Shown here piece by piece: positions 48,197 to 56,438 of a DNA stretch of 64,000 nucleotides. The stretch covers positions 29,122-93,121 of the forward strand of contig JAKOMP010000004.1 in the NCBI GenBank assembly GCA_022241785.1, read 5' to 3'. The DNA comes from Cyanocohniella sp. LLY (lineage in GTDB: Bacteria > Cyanobacteriota > Cyanobacteriia > Cyanobacteriales > Nostocaceae). The notes beneath the pieces are model-generated. The model searched no databases. It was not told the origin of the DNA and was given only the letters and a program-made list of their open reading frames with translations. The translations under genes were made by a program, and so were the position numbers. The first letter of the stretch is position 1, and the number at the start of each line of letters is the position of its first letter.

Positions 48197-48430
48197 ATGA
48201 TGACTTTAATTTCTAGACCTTCATGCTTGATTGGTAGTATCAGAATAGAAAAAATAGATAAGTTCCATCTGTTCAAATTTAATGATGAACTGCAAGCACG
48301 CATGGAAGAACTTTTAGAACGCAAAAAATTAGACTTACTAACCTTAGAAGAAGTTATTGAACTTGAATAAATTGGAGAATTAGATAGGATTTTTACCCAT
48401 ATAAATGCGATGTTAGTAGCTCAAAAATAA
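48197..48430 (+). pseudogene. Small partner gene of HNH endonuclease, interrupted by one in-frame TAA
   Basis: A 57-codon frame (from 48197) ends LERKKLDLLTLEEVIELE at a TAA at 48368-48370. The same frame continues IGELDRIFTHINAMLVAQK to a second TAA at 48428-48430. That second piece has the look of a conserved ending, and it overlaps the next gene by one base (TAATG), as in a translationally coupled pair. It resembles the small helical protein often found before HNH nucleases in cyanobacteria. The only lesion visible is the single stop. Confidence 0.65.
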
Positions 48431-48534
48431 TGATTGATGATGCTACTAAAGAAACTGTGCGAAAACGCGCAAAATACCTATGTGAATATTGCCATTCTCC
48501 AGAACGCATTTCCACAACAAGATTTACTAAATAG
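48430..48534 (+). pseudogene. HNH endonuclease, N-terminal 34 codons only
   Basis: The frame reads MIDDATKETVRKRAKYLCEY then CHSPERISTTRFTK and stops at TAG 48532-48534. This is the start of the HNH family whose intact members carry on with the zinc Cys pair (CEYC is present) and the IDH metal motif; here that motif and the rest of the fold are missing. The next 20 bp lead straight into a Uma2 gene, so the 3' part was probably lost by deletion. It is too short to be active. Confidence 0.72.
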
Positions 48535-48551
48535 AAATAATCGTATTGTTT

Positions 48552-49570
48552 ATGACTATCTTCCCTAAATATATCCCCCAATCTGATCCCCCGCTTCCGC
48601 CTTGGGAAACCCTACCCACAATGTATGATTTACCCAGTGATAACCCAGATGAACCAGGTTTGCCAGACGATTTTCATTTTTTACAACCCTTACTTTTATA
48701 TTTAACTTTCCAGCCAACTAACTGGAAGCCCGAATGGGAGCATCCCACTTTTTTGAATGTCATTGCGAACGCAACGAAGTGGAGTGTTCGCGTAGCGTGC
48801 CGGAGGCTCTAGCAATCGCATGGTTTTATTCTTAGTGCGAGACTTTGCGATTGCTGAGTCGCAAAGCGACACGCTACGCGAACGTCGTTCCTCCTCGCAA
48901 TGACATTTATTCTCTAGGTGCTAAATAAAAACTGGGATGCACCCAGCCCGAATTAGTTTATAGTGCGGCTGACCTAAATCTTTACTATGACGTTCAGCAT
49001 CCTTTATGGTACAAACGCCCTGATTGGTTTGGCGTTGTCGGTGTACAAAAACTCTATAAAGGTGAAGATTTACGTTTAAGTTATGTAACTTGGCAAGAAC
49101 CAGCAAATCCTTTTGTAGTGGTGGAATTATTATCACCTGGAACAGAAGATGAAGACTTAGGTAACAAACCCAGTAAAATCAATCAACCTCCGAGTAAATG
49201 GGAAGTTTATCAAAATATTCTCCGCATTCCTTACTACATCGTTTTTAACCGCTACACCAACGAACTTCAAGCATTTCAATTAGTCGGTGGTCATTATGAA
49301 CCCATGACTTTTACTGATGGACGTTTACCCATGCCAGAAATCAGTTTAAGTTTAGGTTTGTGGCAAGGTTCATTTAGAAGTATTGAAAAACTGTGGTTAA
49401 GGTGGTTTACCCTAGAAGGAGAAATGATTCCTGAACCTACAGAAGAAACTGCGGCTGCTAATGAACGGGCTAGAATTGCCGAACAAGAAGCCGAAAAAGC
49501 CAAAAGAAAATCCGAACAACTAGCAGAACGGTTACGACAGTTGGGTGTAAATCCTGATGAACTGAGTTAA
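48552..49570 (+). pseudogene. Uma2-family gene split by a palindromic element
   Basis: The first part (ATG 48552) gives MTIFPKYIPQSDPPLPPWET and continues to the WKPEWEHPTF region, then enters repeat DNA. After the element, in another frame, reading resumes with ELVYSAADLNLYYDVQHPLW, KRPDWFGVVGVQKLYKGEDL and VVVELLSPGTEDEDLG, and ends in a coiled coil (RIAEQEAEKAKRKSEQLAER) like that of the 47349 gene. Taken together these are the full parts of a Uma2 protein. Independent translation of the second part could start at a GTG near 49118 but would lack the N-terminal half. The 48758-48905 element explains the split. Confidence 0.85.
48758..48905. mobile_element. 148-bp palindromic MITE inserted in a Uma2 gene
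   Basis: Ends are perfect 11-bp inverted repeats (TGTCATTGCGA ... TCGCAATGACA). Inside is a second perfect 14-bp inverted pair (GTTCGCGTAGCGTG ... CACGCTACGCGAAC) and a third small hairpin (CTTTGCGA/TCGCAAAG). There is no coding capacity, and the element would fold almost completely. Sequences of this kind (TGTCATTGCGA ends) are dispersed through Nostoc genomes. Confidence 0.85.
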
Positions 49571-49646
49571 ACCTCTAGATAGACATGCGATCGCCTAAAA
49601 ATTGTCACAATAATGACAACAACCGTTATTTTTACACAATTTTTAT

Positions 49647-50531
49647 ATGGGCTTTGGTATTGGTGACTTATTTTGGATTTTCCTAATCTTCACTTCCTTA
49701 CAACCCCTCTGGCAAAAGCGTCAAATGGAATCTCGGCGCTTACGTACCCTGCAAGAATTTCAGCAAGAACGCAAAAGCCGGGTGATTTTGTTAATTCACC
49801 GTCAAGAGTCCATCAGTTTACTGGGAATTCCCCTCTCGCGTTACATTACTATTGAAGACTCAGAACAAATATTACGGGCAATTCGCCTCACACCGCCCGA
49901 TGTTCCCATTGACTTAATTTTACACACCCCTGGTGGTTTGGTTTTAGCCACCGAACAAATCGCTAGAGCATTAATTCGTCACCCTTCCAAAGTCACCGTT
50001 TTTGTACCTCACTACGCCATGAGTGGTGGTACAATGCTTGCCCTGGCGTCTGATGAAATTATCATGGATGCCAACGCCGTCTTAGGCCCAGTTGATCCCC
50101 AATTAGGTAACTATCCGGCAGCTAGTATTTTAAAAGTGGTTGCAGATAAACCCATTGGTGATATTGACGACCAAACCCTAATTATGGCTGACCTCGCAGG
50201 AAAAGCCATTCAGCAAGTACAGCGCTTTGTCCGCACTCTGCTGAAAGATAGTATACCCAAACAAAAAGTCCTACCAGAAAATATCGAACCGATTATCGAA
50301 GCTTTGACAACAGGACGTGTTACTCATGATTATCCTGTCACTGTTGAAGAAGCAACAGAAATGGGACTACCTATAACCGTAGGACTACCGCTTTCTATTT
50401 ACAGACTCATGGATTTGTATCCACAACCACAAGGGGGACGACCCAGCGTTCAGTATATTCCCATGCCCTATGATGATCGGCGCCCCATTCTACCATCGCC
50501 TAAAGGTAGACCAATGGAAGAACCCAATTAA
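49647..50531 (+). CDS. SDH-family (ClpP/crotonase-fold) serine protease-like membrane protein
   Basis: A 294-residue protein with one N-terminal membrane helix (MGFGIGDLFWIFLIFTSLQP) and a ClpP/crotonase-fold domain. The blocks are VPIDLILHTPGGLVLATEQI (about 90-110), the nucleophile Ser in YAMSGGTMLALASDEIIMD (near 126) and NAVLGPVDPQLG. This is the serine dehydrogenase proteinase (SDH, DUF114) type, related to SppA and to membrane-bound ClpP-class proteases. It probably acts on membrane proteins or signal peptides. It does not form an obvious operon with the Uma2 gene before it. Confidence 0.87.
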   Translation: MGFGIGDLFWIFLIFTSLQPLWQKRQMESRRLRTLQEFQQERKSRVILLIHRQESISLLGIPLSRYITIEDSEQILRAIRLTPPDVPIDLILHTPGGLVLATEQIARALIRHPSKVTVFVPHYAMSGGTMLALASDEIIMDANAVLGPVDPQLGNYPAASILKVVADKPIGDIDDQTLIMADLAGKAIQQVQRFVRTLLKDSIPKQKVLPENIEPIIEALTTGRVTHDYPVTVEEATEMGLPITVGLPLSIYRLMDLYPQPQGGRPSVQYIPMPYDDRRPILPSPKGRPMEEPN

Positions 50532-50589
50532 AATTCGTAATTCGTAATATTTCCTAGCGGAAACGCTGCGCGAACGTAATTCGTAATGA

Positions 50590-50631
50590 AGCTCCAGTAC
50601 ATCAACCGTTAGCTAGTAGTGTACTGGGGCT
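50590..50631. terminator. Bidirectional hairpin between convergent SDH and PT-repeat genes
   Basis: Arms AGCTCCAGTACA and TGTACTGGGGCT pair over 12 positions (one G-T) with an 18-base loop, followed by TTTACG. It lies between two stop codons about 134 bp apart. Confidence 0.6.
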
Positions 50632-50665
50632 TTACGTAATGTCTATACGACTGTTTTATTGAAGC

Positions 50666-51496
50666 TTATGGCGTTGGTGTTGGTGTTGGTGTTGGCGTTG
50701 GTGTTGGTGTTGGTGTTGGTGTTGGTGTTGGTGTTGGTGTTGGTGTTGGTGTTGGTGTTGGGGTTGGTGTTGGTGTTGGTGTTGGCGTTGGTGTTGGGGT
50801 TGGTGTTGGGGTTGGGGTTGGGGTTGGTGTTGGTGTTGGCGTTGGTGTTGGGGTTGGGGTTGGTGTTGGTGTTGGTGTTGGCGTTGGTGTTGGGGTTGGG
50901 GTTGGGGTTGGTGTTGGTGTTGGTGTTGGGGTTGGTGTTGGTGTTGGTGTTGGTGTTGGTGTTGGTGTTGGGGTTGGGGTTGGGGTTGGGGTTGGTGTTG
51001 GTGTTGGCTCAGGACTAGGCTGACTTATAATTTTCCTGGCCTCTTCATTCAGCATTTGGCGGAACGGCAAATTAGCAATGCCAGTTTCTTCCATTTCAAA
51101 CTTTTTCTGAGCCTCTCTAACGGCTGCTTCTGTTGGCTCACCATAGAATTGATCACGAGGTAAGGGAGTCTCAGGTTGCAGTACTACATTTAAATTGGCT
51201 TGCAAAATTCGGACGATATTAGCTGCAAAATCTTGGGTTTGTGGGCCTGCTATACCATCCACAGATAACTTGTACCCTGTCTGAAATTCAGAGATTGCCT
51301 TTCTCGTTTCTTCGTCCGTGAGGGGCCCGTTGGTCACCTTAACGTTATAGCCCAATCCCTGTAACACAGCCCGAAATTCCTGGGGCGTATAGTTACGTTG
51401 ACGAGCTGCAAAAGTTGTTTCTGCTACCACCAAACTAGCTGTTACGACGCAAGTAACAGCAATTGTCATGCTGGTTTTTCCAAAATCACACCACAT
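50666..51496 (-). CDS. Secreted peptidoglycan-binding-like protein with a Pro-Thr repeat tail
   Basis: A 276-residue protein. It has a signal peptide (SMTIAVTCVVTASLVVA, cleaved near TTFA), a peptidoglycan_1-type domain (about 36-90: YTPQEFRAVLQGLGYNV, then LSVDGIAGPQTQDFA), a second similar helical part (EAAVREAQKKFEMEETGI) and then about 112 residues of pure Pro-Thr after SQPSPEP. The tail is probably an extended, glycosylated or wall-spanning stalk. The stop at 50666-50668 is real. An open frame exists on the plus strand over the tail, but it is the mirror of the repeat. The gene starts at ATG 51496. Confidence 0.86.
   Translation of the reverse strand: MWCDFGKTSMTIAVTCVVTASLVVAETTFAARQRNYTPQEFRAVLQGLGYNVKVTNGPLTDEETRKAISEFQTGYKLSVDGIAGPQTQDFAANIVRILQANLNVVLQPETPLPRDQFYGEPTEAAVREAQKKFEMEETGIANLPFRQMLNEEARKIISQPSPEPTPTPTPTPTPTPTPTPTPTPTPTPTPTPTPTPTPTPTPTPTPTPTPTPTPTPTPTPTPTPTPTPTPTPTPTPTPTPTPTPTPTPTPTPTPTPTPTPTPTPTPTPTPTPTPTP
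50669..51007 (-). repeat. Hexanucleotide array encoding the Pro-Thr tail
   Basis: About 56 copies of a six-base unit written GTTGGN on the plus strand (GGT, GGG or GGC), read on the minus strand as CCA-ACN. All variation falls on the third position of the Thr codon, so the peptide stays (PT)n. The array fills a third of the gene. Confidence 0.9.
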
Positions 51497-51741
51497 ATAA
51501 AAAACTCCTTTGGATTAAATCAGCAGTATTCAGAAGTATCTAGAGGTTAACAGAGAAATTTTACATTTTGTTAAATACTTTATTCTTGATTATTAATAAT
51601 TTTTGATTAATGTGAATTCTATTAGCTAAACTGAACTAAATGTATAAAAACTTTTTTTTGCCATCTTCCTATAGAAGTATTTTGATTGAGTAGTCATGAC
51701 GGGCAGCATCAATATGAAGCTAAAAGAAGCGCATTTTCAAT

Positions 51742-53202
51742 ATGTATAATCAAGAACTAAAAATGCCTAATCGCAAGTTACCAAAACAACAAAACCTTGT
51801 CTTTGAAAGATTAATGGCAATGATTGCCACTGTAAATTTATGCTTAGTTTTGTTTGATTTGAGTTACGTGCCTTGGCGGGATTTCTATTTACGAAATTTC
51901 CCCCAAATCACCCAGATTTATGACCCCATCAAAGGTATAGAAGACCACAGAGAAACAAGAAATTATTTGAATAGAGTAGATGCACTCCAAGAACAGGTCA
52001 GCCAGACTGGGTTAACGTCACCAGAAGCCAACGCTAAATTAGAGGAACTTGACCGTCTTAGCAGCGAAATGGTTGATAGTAATCCATTTGCAGCAGTCAA
52101 TAAGAGTGGCAATTTTGAAAAAGCCAAAAATCGAATGCGCGATCGCATGGGTATAGAATCGGCAAAACAGTCTTTTTCTACGTTTTGGAGTCCAGAGTAT
52201 TTATCGCAACAAGGCTGGAACCAAGAAATTAATTTTTTTAATAGACAAATCCGCCCATTAATTGCTACCAACTACTTTCGCCGTATAGGTGAAAATGGGG
52301 AACTTCAGGATGATTTTTGGCGCATTGACTTACCTTTTATCCTGCTATTTGGCATCGAGTTGCTGGCACGTTCTTTCTATCTGCGCCGCCGTCATCCCAG
52401 TTTTACTTGGGTAAATGCAATTTTGTGGCGTTGGTACGATATATTTCTGCTACTACCATTTGTTCAGTGGTTGCGAATCATCCCCGTAATCATTCGTCTT
52501 GACCAATCGCGGTTATTGAATCTTCAACCATTGCAGCAGCAAATAAACCAAACAATATTAGCTAACTTTGCCGAGGATCTTACAGAAATAGTCGTTGTCA
52601 GAGTAATTAACCAGATTCAAGGTTCAGTTCGGCGCGGTGACTTAACCAGTTGGCTATCACAAAAAGAAAATTTACGTTCCTACATAGATATTAACAATAT
52701 CAATGAAGTCGAAGCGATCGCAGGGATTTTCGTGCAAACAATCGTCTATCAAGTGCTACCCAAAATTCAACCAGAAATCGTTGCCATTTTACGCCACAAC
52801 ATTACAGCCGGACTGAATCAAACCCCCATTTACCGTAACCTGCACCATGTTCCTGGTGTGCGAGAAATGCAAACCCAACTCAGCGAACAATTAGCAACTC
52901 AAATCACCACTAACCTTTATAGTGCTGTCACTGCGGCAATGGAAGACCCTATAGGGGCGCAACTTTCTAGTCAACTAGCACAACGCTTTACCGCCGCCTT
53001 GGGAGAAGAAATGCAGCAAAAACATGTACTTGAGGAAATTCAAAGCTTACTTGCTGATTTTCTAGAAGAAGTCAAACTCAACTACGTCCAGCGCCTGTCC
53101 CAAGAAGATATAGACCAAATTTTAGAACAAACTAGAAAGCTAAGAACACAAGCACCCTTAGTCGATCAAGGTACTGTTCTGCCAGTGAAGAGGGAAAGTT
53201 GA
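51742..53202 (+). CDS. Conserved cyanobacterial membrane protein (unknown, 486 aa)
   Basis: I do not recognise a named family. The protein has a hydrophobic stretch at about 25-48 (LMAMIATVNLCLVLFDLSYV), a long polar helical segment with a predicted coiled coil (about 72-105), two more membrane stretches (about 198-215 and 228-255: NAILWRWYDIFLLLPFVQWL) and a long soluble helical tail (about 270-480). The tail is Gln/Glu-rich (for example TQLSEQLATQITTNLYSAVT). The start at ATG 51742 or 51763 (MPNRKLPKQQ) cannot be decided. It looks like an anchored scaffold or channel-associated protein. Confidence 0.72.
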   Translation: MYNQELKMPNRKLPKQQNLVFERLMAMIATVNLCLVLFDLSYVPWRDFYLRNFPQITQIYDPIKGIEDHRETRNYLNRVDALQEQVSQTGLTSPEANAKLEELDRLSSEMVDSNPFAAVNKSGNFEKAKNRMRDRMGIESAKQSFSTFWSPEYLSQQGWNQEINFFNRQIRPLIATNYFRRIGENGELQDDFWRIDLPFILLFGIELLARSFYLRRRHPSFTWVNAILWRWYDIFLLLPFVQWLRIIPVIIRLDQSRLLNLQPLQQQINQTILANFAEDLTEIVVVRVINQIQGSVRRGDLTSWLSQKENLRSYIDINNINEVEAIAGIFVQTIVYQVLPKIQPEIVAILRHNITAGLNQTPIYRNLHHVPGVREMQTQLSEQLATQITTNLYSAVTAAMEDPIGAQLSSQLAQRFTAALGEEMQQKHVLEEIQSLLADFLEEVKLNYVQRLSQEDIDQILEQTRKLRTQAPLVDQGTVLPVKRES

Positions 53203-53540
53203 GGGACATCAGGGGGATCAGGAAGCAAGGATGAAGTTTTTTCCCCATGACAGAAGAAGCAGGGGGGAAGGGGGCAGGGAGCAGAGGGGAAGGATTCAGG
53301 ATTTTAAGAGCCAACAGGAAACAGAGCAATTAAATTTATTTATGAAAATCAGAAATAAAGATTTATTTCTATATGCGAAGCATGAGAAATAGTTTGTTCT
53401 TATTTCCAGCCCCTAACTTTATTTATGGGGTTCTCCCCTGCCTCCCGCCCCCTGCCCCTTTTCCTCTTCCTTGACTATTGACTATGAAAGAAATGCGCTA
53501 AACTCGGAATAGAGACGAACTATTATTAGTTCGTCACAAG

Positions 53541-53593
53541 ACTTCTTGGAAGATATCCCTATCGCAGGAAGTGGGTCTACGCCCACTTTTTTT
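53541..53593 (+). promoter_or_regulatory. Possible attenuator in the rimP-nusA-infB leader
   Basis: A terminator-type stem (AAGTGGG 53569-53575, CCCACTT 53582-53588) followed by a run of seven T ends 14 nt before the rimP ATG. The left arm of this stem overlaps AGGAAGT (53566-53572), which can pair instead with ACTTCTT (53541-53547) over seven positions. The two pairings exclude each other, so the leader could switch between termination and readthrough of the operon. The rest of the 400-bp gap after the previous gene contains C-rich repeat DNA. Confidence 0.5.
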
Positions 53594-53606
53594 ATTGAAA
53601 TTTCGC

Positions 53607-54065
53607 ATGACTCATCCTTTAGTTCCACAAATTATAGATTTGGCAACACCAGTAGCGGCAGAACTGGGCTTGGAAGTCGTTGGCATAGTGTTTCATACTA
53701 ACCAGCGTCCACCAGTATTGCGGGTAGATATTCGTAATCCCCAGGAGGACACTGGTCTGAGTGATTGTGAACGGATGAGTCGTGCTTTGGAAGCTTCCTT
53801 AGATGCGGCAGAGATCATTCCAGATGCTTATGTCTTGGAAGTGTCCAGTCCGGGAATTTCACGACAATTAATAACAGACAGGGAATTTATTTCCTTCAAA
53901 GGATTTCCTGTAATCATTTCCACTTCCCAACCCTACGATGGACAACAAGAGTGGATTGGTCAACTGATTCGTCGGGACGAAACAACTGTTTACTTAAATC
54001 AAAAAGGTCGCGTCATTGAAATTCCCCGCACCCTCATTACAAAGGTGCAACTAGAGGAGCGCTGA
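53607..54065 (+). CDS. rimP: Ribosome maturation factor RimP
   Basis: A 152-residue protein needed for maturation of the 30S subunit. Blocks are [58 protein letters not shown] and the C-terminal [17 protein letters not shown] domain. I chose ATG 53607 (MTHPLVPQ); the frame is open to 53571, but those codons overlap the hairpin. It is the first gene of the rimP-nusA-ylxR-infB transcription/translation operon, found in this order in most bacteria. Confidence 0.94.
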   Translation: MTHPLVPQIIDLATPVAAELGLEVVGIVFHTNQRPPVLRVDIRNPQEDTGLSDCERMSRALEASLDAAEIIPDAYVLEVSSPGISRQLITDREFISFKGFPVIISTSQPYDGQQEWIGQLIRRDETTVYLNQKGRVIEIPRTLITKVQLEER

Positions 54066-54092
54066 TCAACAGGAAAATAGGGGCGCTTAGGC

Positions 54093-54235
54093 TAGGGGCT
54101 AGAGATTAGGGTATAGAGATTATGGAGATTAGGGAATAGAGTAAAACCTTTCTCTACATCCTTAATTCTTTAATGCTTATTGATGCTGAGTTCTTACCTT
54201 CTTTATTTTTACTAGTCTCTAGTCCCTAGCCCCTA
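54093..54235. repeat. Inverted repeat pair in the rimP-nusA gap
   Basis: TAGGGGCTAG (54093-54102) and CTAGCCCCTA (54226-54235) are perfect 10-bp inverted arms, embedded in degenerate agggattag and ccctaatccc tracts. The RNA between rimP and nusA could form one large stem; it has no T run. Confidence 0.7.
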
Positions 54236-54268
54236 ATCCCTAGCACTTAATTTTAAAGGAGATTGCTT

Positions 54269-55555
54269 ATGTCAATGGTTAGTTTACCAGGATTAAAAGA
54301 ATTAATAGAAAGTATTAGCCGCGAGCGCAATTTGCCTCGTCTAGCAGTGCAATCCGCTATTAGAGAAGCATTACTCAAAGGCTACGAACGTTATCGTCGC
54401 GCCCAAAATTTAGAAAGAAAACAATTTGATGAAGAATACTTTGAAAATTTTGAAGTAGAACTCGATATCGAAGGCGAAGGGTTTCGCGTTCTTTCGACTA
54501 AAAGCATCGTTGAAGCAGTTGATAACTCCGATCATCAAATATCTCTGGATGAAGTGCAACAAGTTGCTCCCGAAGCACAATTAGGCGATTCTGTTGTGCT
54601 GGATGTGACCCCAGATCAAGGGGAATTTGGGCGCATGGCCGCGATGCAAACCAAGCAAGTACTGGCGCAGAAACTACGGGATCAGCAACGCCAGATGGTG
54701 CAAGAAGAATTTCAAGACTTAGAAAGCACCGTTCTCCAAGCTAGAGTTTTGCGGTTTGAGAGACAATCGGTAATTTTGGCCGTAACCAGTAACTTTGGTC
54801 AGCCAGAAGTGGAAGCTGAATTACCAAAACGTGAACAATTGCCCAACGATAATTATCGAGCCAATGCTACGTTTAAGGTATATCTCAAAAAAGTTTCCCA
54901 AGGTCAACAACGAGGCCCTCAATTACTCGTATCTCGGGCTGATGCTGGCTTAGTGGTTTATTTATTTGCCAACGAAGTCCCAGAAATTGAGGATGAAGTG
55001 GTGCGGATTGTAGCTGTAGCGCGAGAGGCTAATCCCCCTTCCCGTTATGTAGGTCCCCGGACTAAAATAGCAGTAGATACCCTCGACCGTGATGTAGACC
55101 CAGTGGGTGCTTGTATTGGAGCTAGGGGATCGCGCATTCAAGTAGTAGTCAACGAATTACGTGGTGAAAAAATAGATGTGATTCGCTGGTCTCCTGACCC
55201 ATCTACATATATTGCTAATGCCTTAAGTCCAGCCAGGGTAGATGAAGTCCGCCTCATGGACCCGGAAACTAGACAAACTCACGTACTAGTAGCCGAAGAT
55301 CAACTAAGTTTAGCAATTGGCAAAGAAGGGCAAAACGTTCGTTTGGCAGCTCGTCTTACTGGTTGGAAAATCGATATTAAAGATAAAGCTAAGTACGACT
55401 ATGCAGGCGAAGATGCTAAATTTGCTGCATCCCGATCCAGATATGAACCAGAGGAAGATGATTTGGAATTAGAAGAGCTAGAGTATGAAAATCAAGAAGA
55501 ACTAGAGGAGGAAGAACTAGAAGAAGAGTCTTTTAACACAAGCGATCGCGATTAA
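54269..55555 (+). CDS. nusA: Transcription elongation/termination factor NusA
   Basis: A 428-residue NusA. The N-terminal domain (1-125) is followed by the S1 domain (about 130-205, LQARVLRFERQSVILAVTSN), then KH1 (about 225-310) and KH2 with VGACIGARGSRIQVVVNELR and LSLAIGKEGQNVRLAARLTG. The acidic tail after about 385 (EEDDLELEELEYENQ) replaces the repeated acidic-rich domains of Escherichia coli. NusA modulates pausing and termination and may act on the leader of its own operon. ATG 54269 follows an excellent AAAGGAG site; a TTG six bases before is less likely. Confidence 0.95.
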   Translation: MSMVSLPGLKELIESISRERNLPRLAVQSAIREALLKGYERYRRAQNLERKQFDEEYFENFEVELDIEGEGFRVLSTKSIVEAVDNSDHQISLDEVQQVAPEAQLGDSVVLDVTPDQGEFGRMAAMQTKQVLAQKLRDQQRQMVQEEFQDLESTVLQARVLRFERQSVILAVTSNFGQPEVEAELPKREQLPNDNYRANATFKVYLKKVSQGQQRGPQLLVSRADAGLVVYLFANEVPEIEDEVVRIVAVAREANPPSRYVGPRTKIAVDTLDRDVDPVGACIGARGSRIQVVVNELRGEKIDVIRWSPDPSTYIANALSPARVDEVRLMDPETRQTHVLVAEDQLSLAIGKEGQNVRLAARLTGWKIDIKDKAKYDYAGEDAKFAASRSRYEPEEDDLELEELEYENQEELEEEELEEESFNTSDRD

Positions 55556-55735
55556 TTTCTCAAGTTCTGGGTAGGAATGATACTATTTACAGCATAATTA
55601 GTCTCAATGATTACCAAGAATCAGGCAATTTATCATAAGTAAGTGAAAGATTGATCATAACAACTTTATTTTCACATCCAGATTGCTTACCTGTTCGCGT
55701 TAGCGTCTCGCCCGGGGAGAAGTCAGATAAGATTA

Positions 55736-56005
55736 ATGAAACCGAATTATCGGCGCTGTATTAGTTGCCGCAAAGTAGGCTTGAAAGAAGACTTTTGGCG
55801 GATTGTCCGCGTCTTTCCATCTGGAAAGGTACAATTAGATCAGGGCATGGGGCGTTCTGCCTATATTTGTCCGCAAATGAGTTGCCTGCAAGCAGCTCAG
55901 AAAAAAAATCGACTAGGGCGATCGCTACATGCATCAGTGCCAGAAACACTGTACCAAACATTGTGGCAACGTCTAGCCCAAACCCATACCCCAAATCAAA
56001 ACTAA
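55736..56005 (+). CDS. ylxR: YlxR/RnpM family RNA-binding protein
   Basis: An 89-residue basic protein of the DUF448 family: NYRRCISCRKVGLKEDFWRI, QGMGRSAYICPQMSCL and the KKNRLGRSLHASVP motif. In firmicutes the homologue (RnpM) binds and inhibits RNase P; its role in cyanobacteria is inferred. It stands between nusA and infB, its near-universal position. The 180-nt gap before it has a palindrome-rich tract (cgttagcgtctcgcccgggg). Confidence 0.92.
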   Translation: MKPNYRRCISCRKVGLKEDFWRIVRVFPSGKVQLDQGMGRSAYICPQMSCLQAAQKKNRLGRSLHASVPETLYQTLWQRLAQTHTPNQN

Positions 56006-56438
56006 GTTGAAAAACTTTGTGGTGATCATGCCCAGAGTACTTGTGCCAAAAGCCGAGTTGATCGTGCTTGAGTCACATTCTCTGCAATTGATAGGGTTAG
56101 TGGCAAAATAGTAAATGGGTGTGTAAGCCTGCGGCTCTTCCACAAAAAGAGTAGCAAAGTGATACTCCCAACAAGTTTTACTCGATTGTGTTGTGGAAGA
56201 CTCAGAATCAGCAAAACAAAAAACACAAGAATGGCAACCTGGTAGCGCTCAGGCGCAGCTTGGCATCAACCATCATCCTGGGTGGAAATGCCAGAGTTAA
56301 ACCAAAACATCTCTCTTTCCTGACTGGAGGCACCGGCAAAATCACCAAGGGCAACCTAAAAACAGTAATCAAAGGATGGAGATGTCGAAAACCAGGCAAC
56401 CATCCGCTAAAAAACTGTAAATTAAAGGGGAAGAGTGG
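56006..56438 (+). other. Leader region between ylxR and infB with an open frame overlapping infB
   Basis: About 430 nt. A frame from a GTG at 56188 runs 84 codons to 56442, ending GTKITKGNLKTV-like and Lys-rich sequence ([12 protein letters not shown]). Its stop overlaps the infB start (ATGA). The sequence is unlike any family I know and may be fortuitous; the alternative is a structured leader. Nothing else is seen. The end carries an aaagggga site for infB. Confidence 0.35.

Noticed and set aside
43874..48370. Reassigned TAA codon (sense reading) to explain three in-frame TAA stops
   Set aside because: Many intact genes here (for example nusA, cphA end region and trmD) end at TAA or use TAA as a normal stop, so decay of accessory genes is the simpler view.
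50659..51018. Long plus-strand Leu/Val-rich frame (119 codons)
   Set aside because: It is the mirror of the hexanucleotide array in the minus-strand Pro-Thr gene; the minus frame has a signal peptide and a folded domain.
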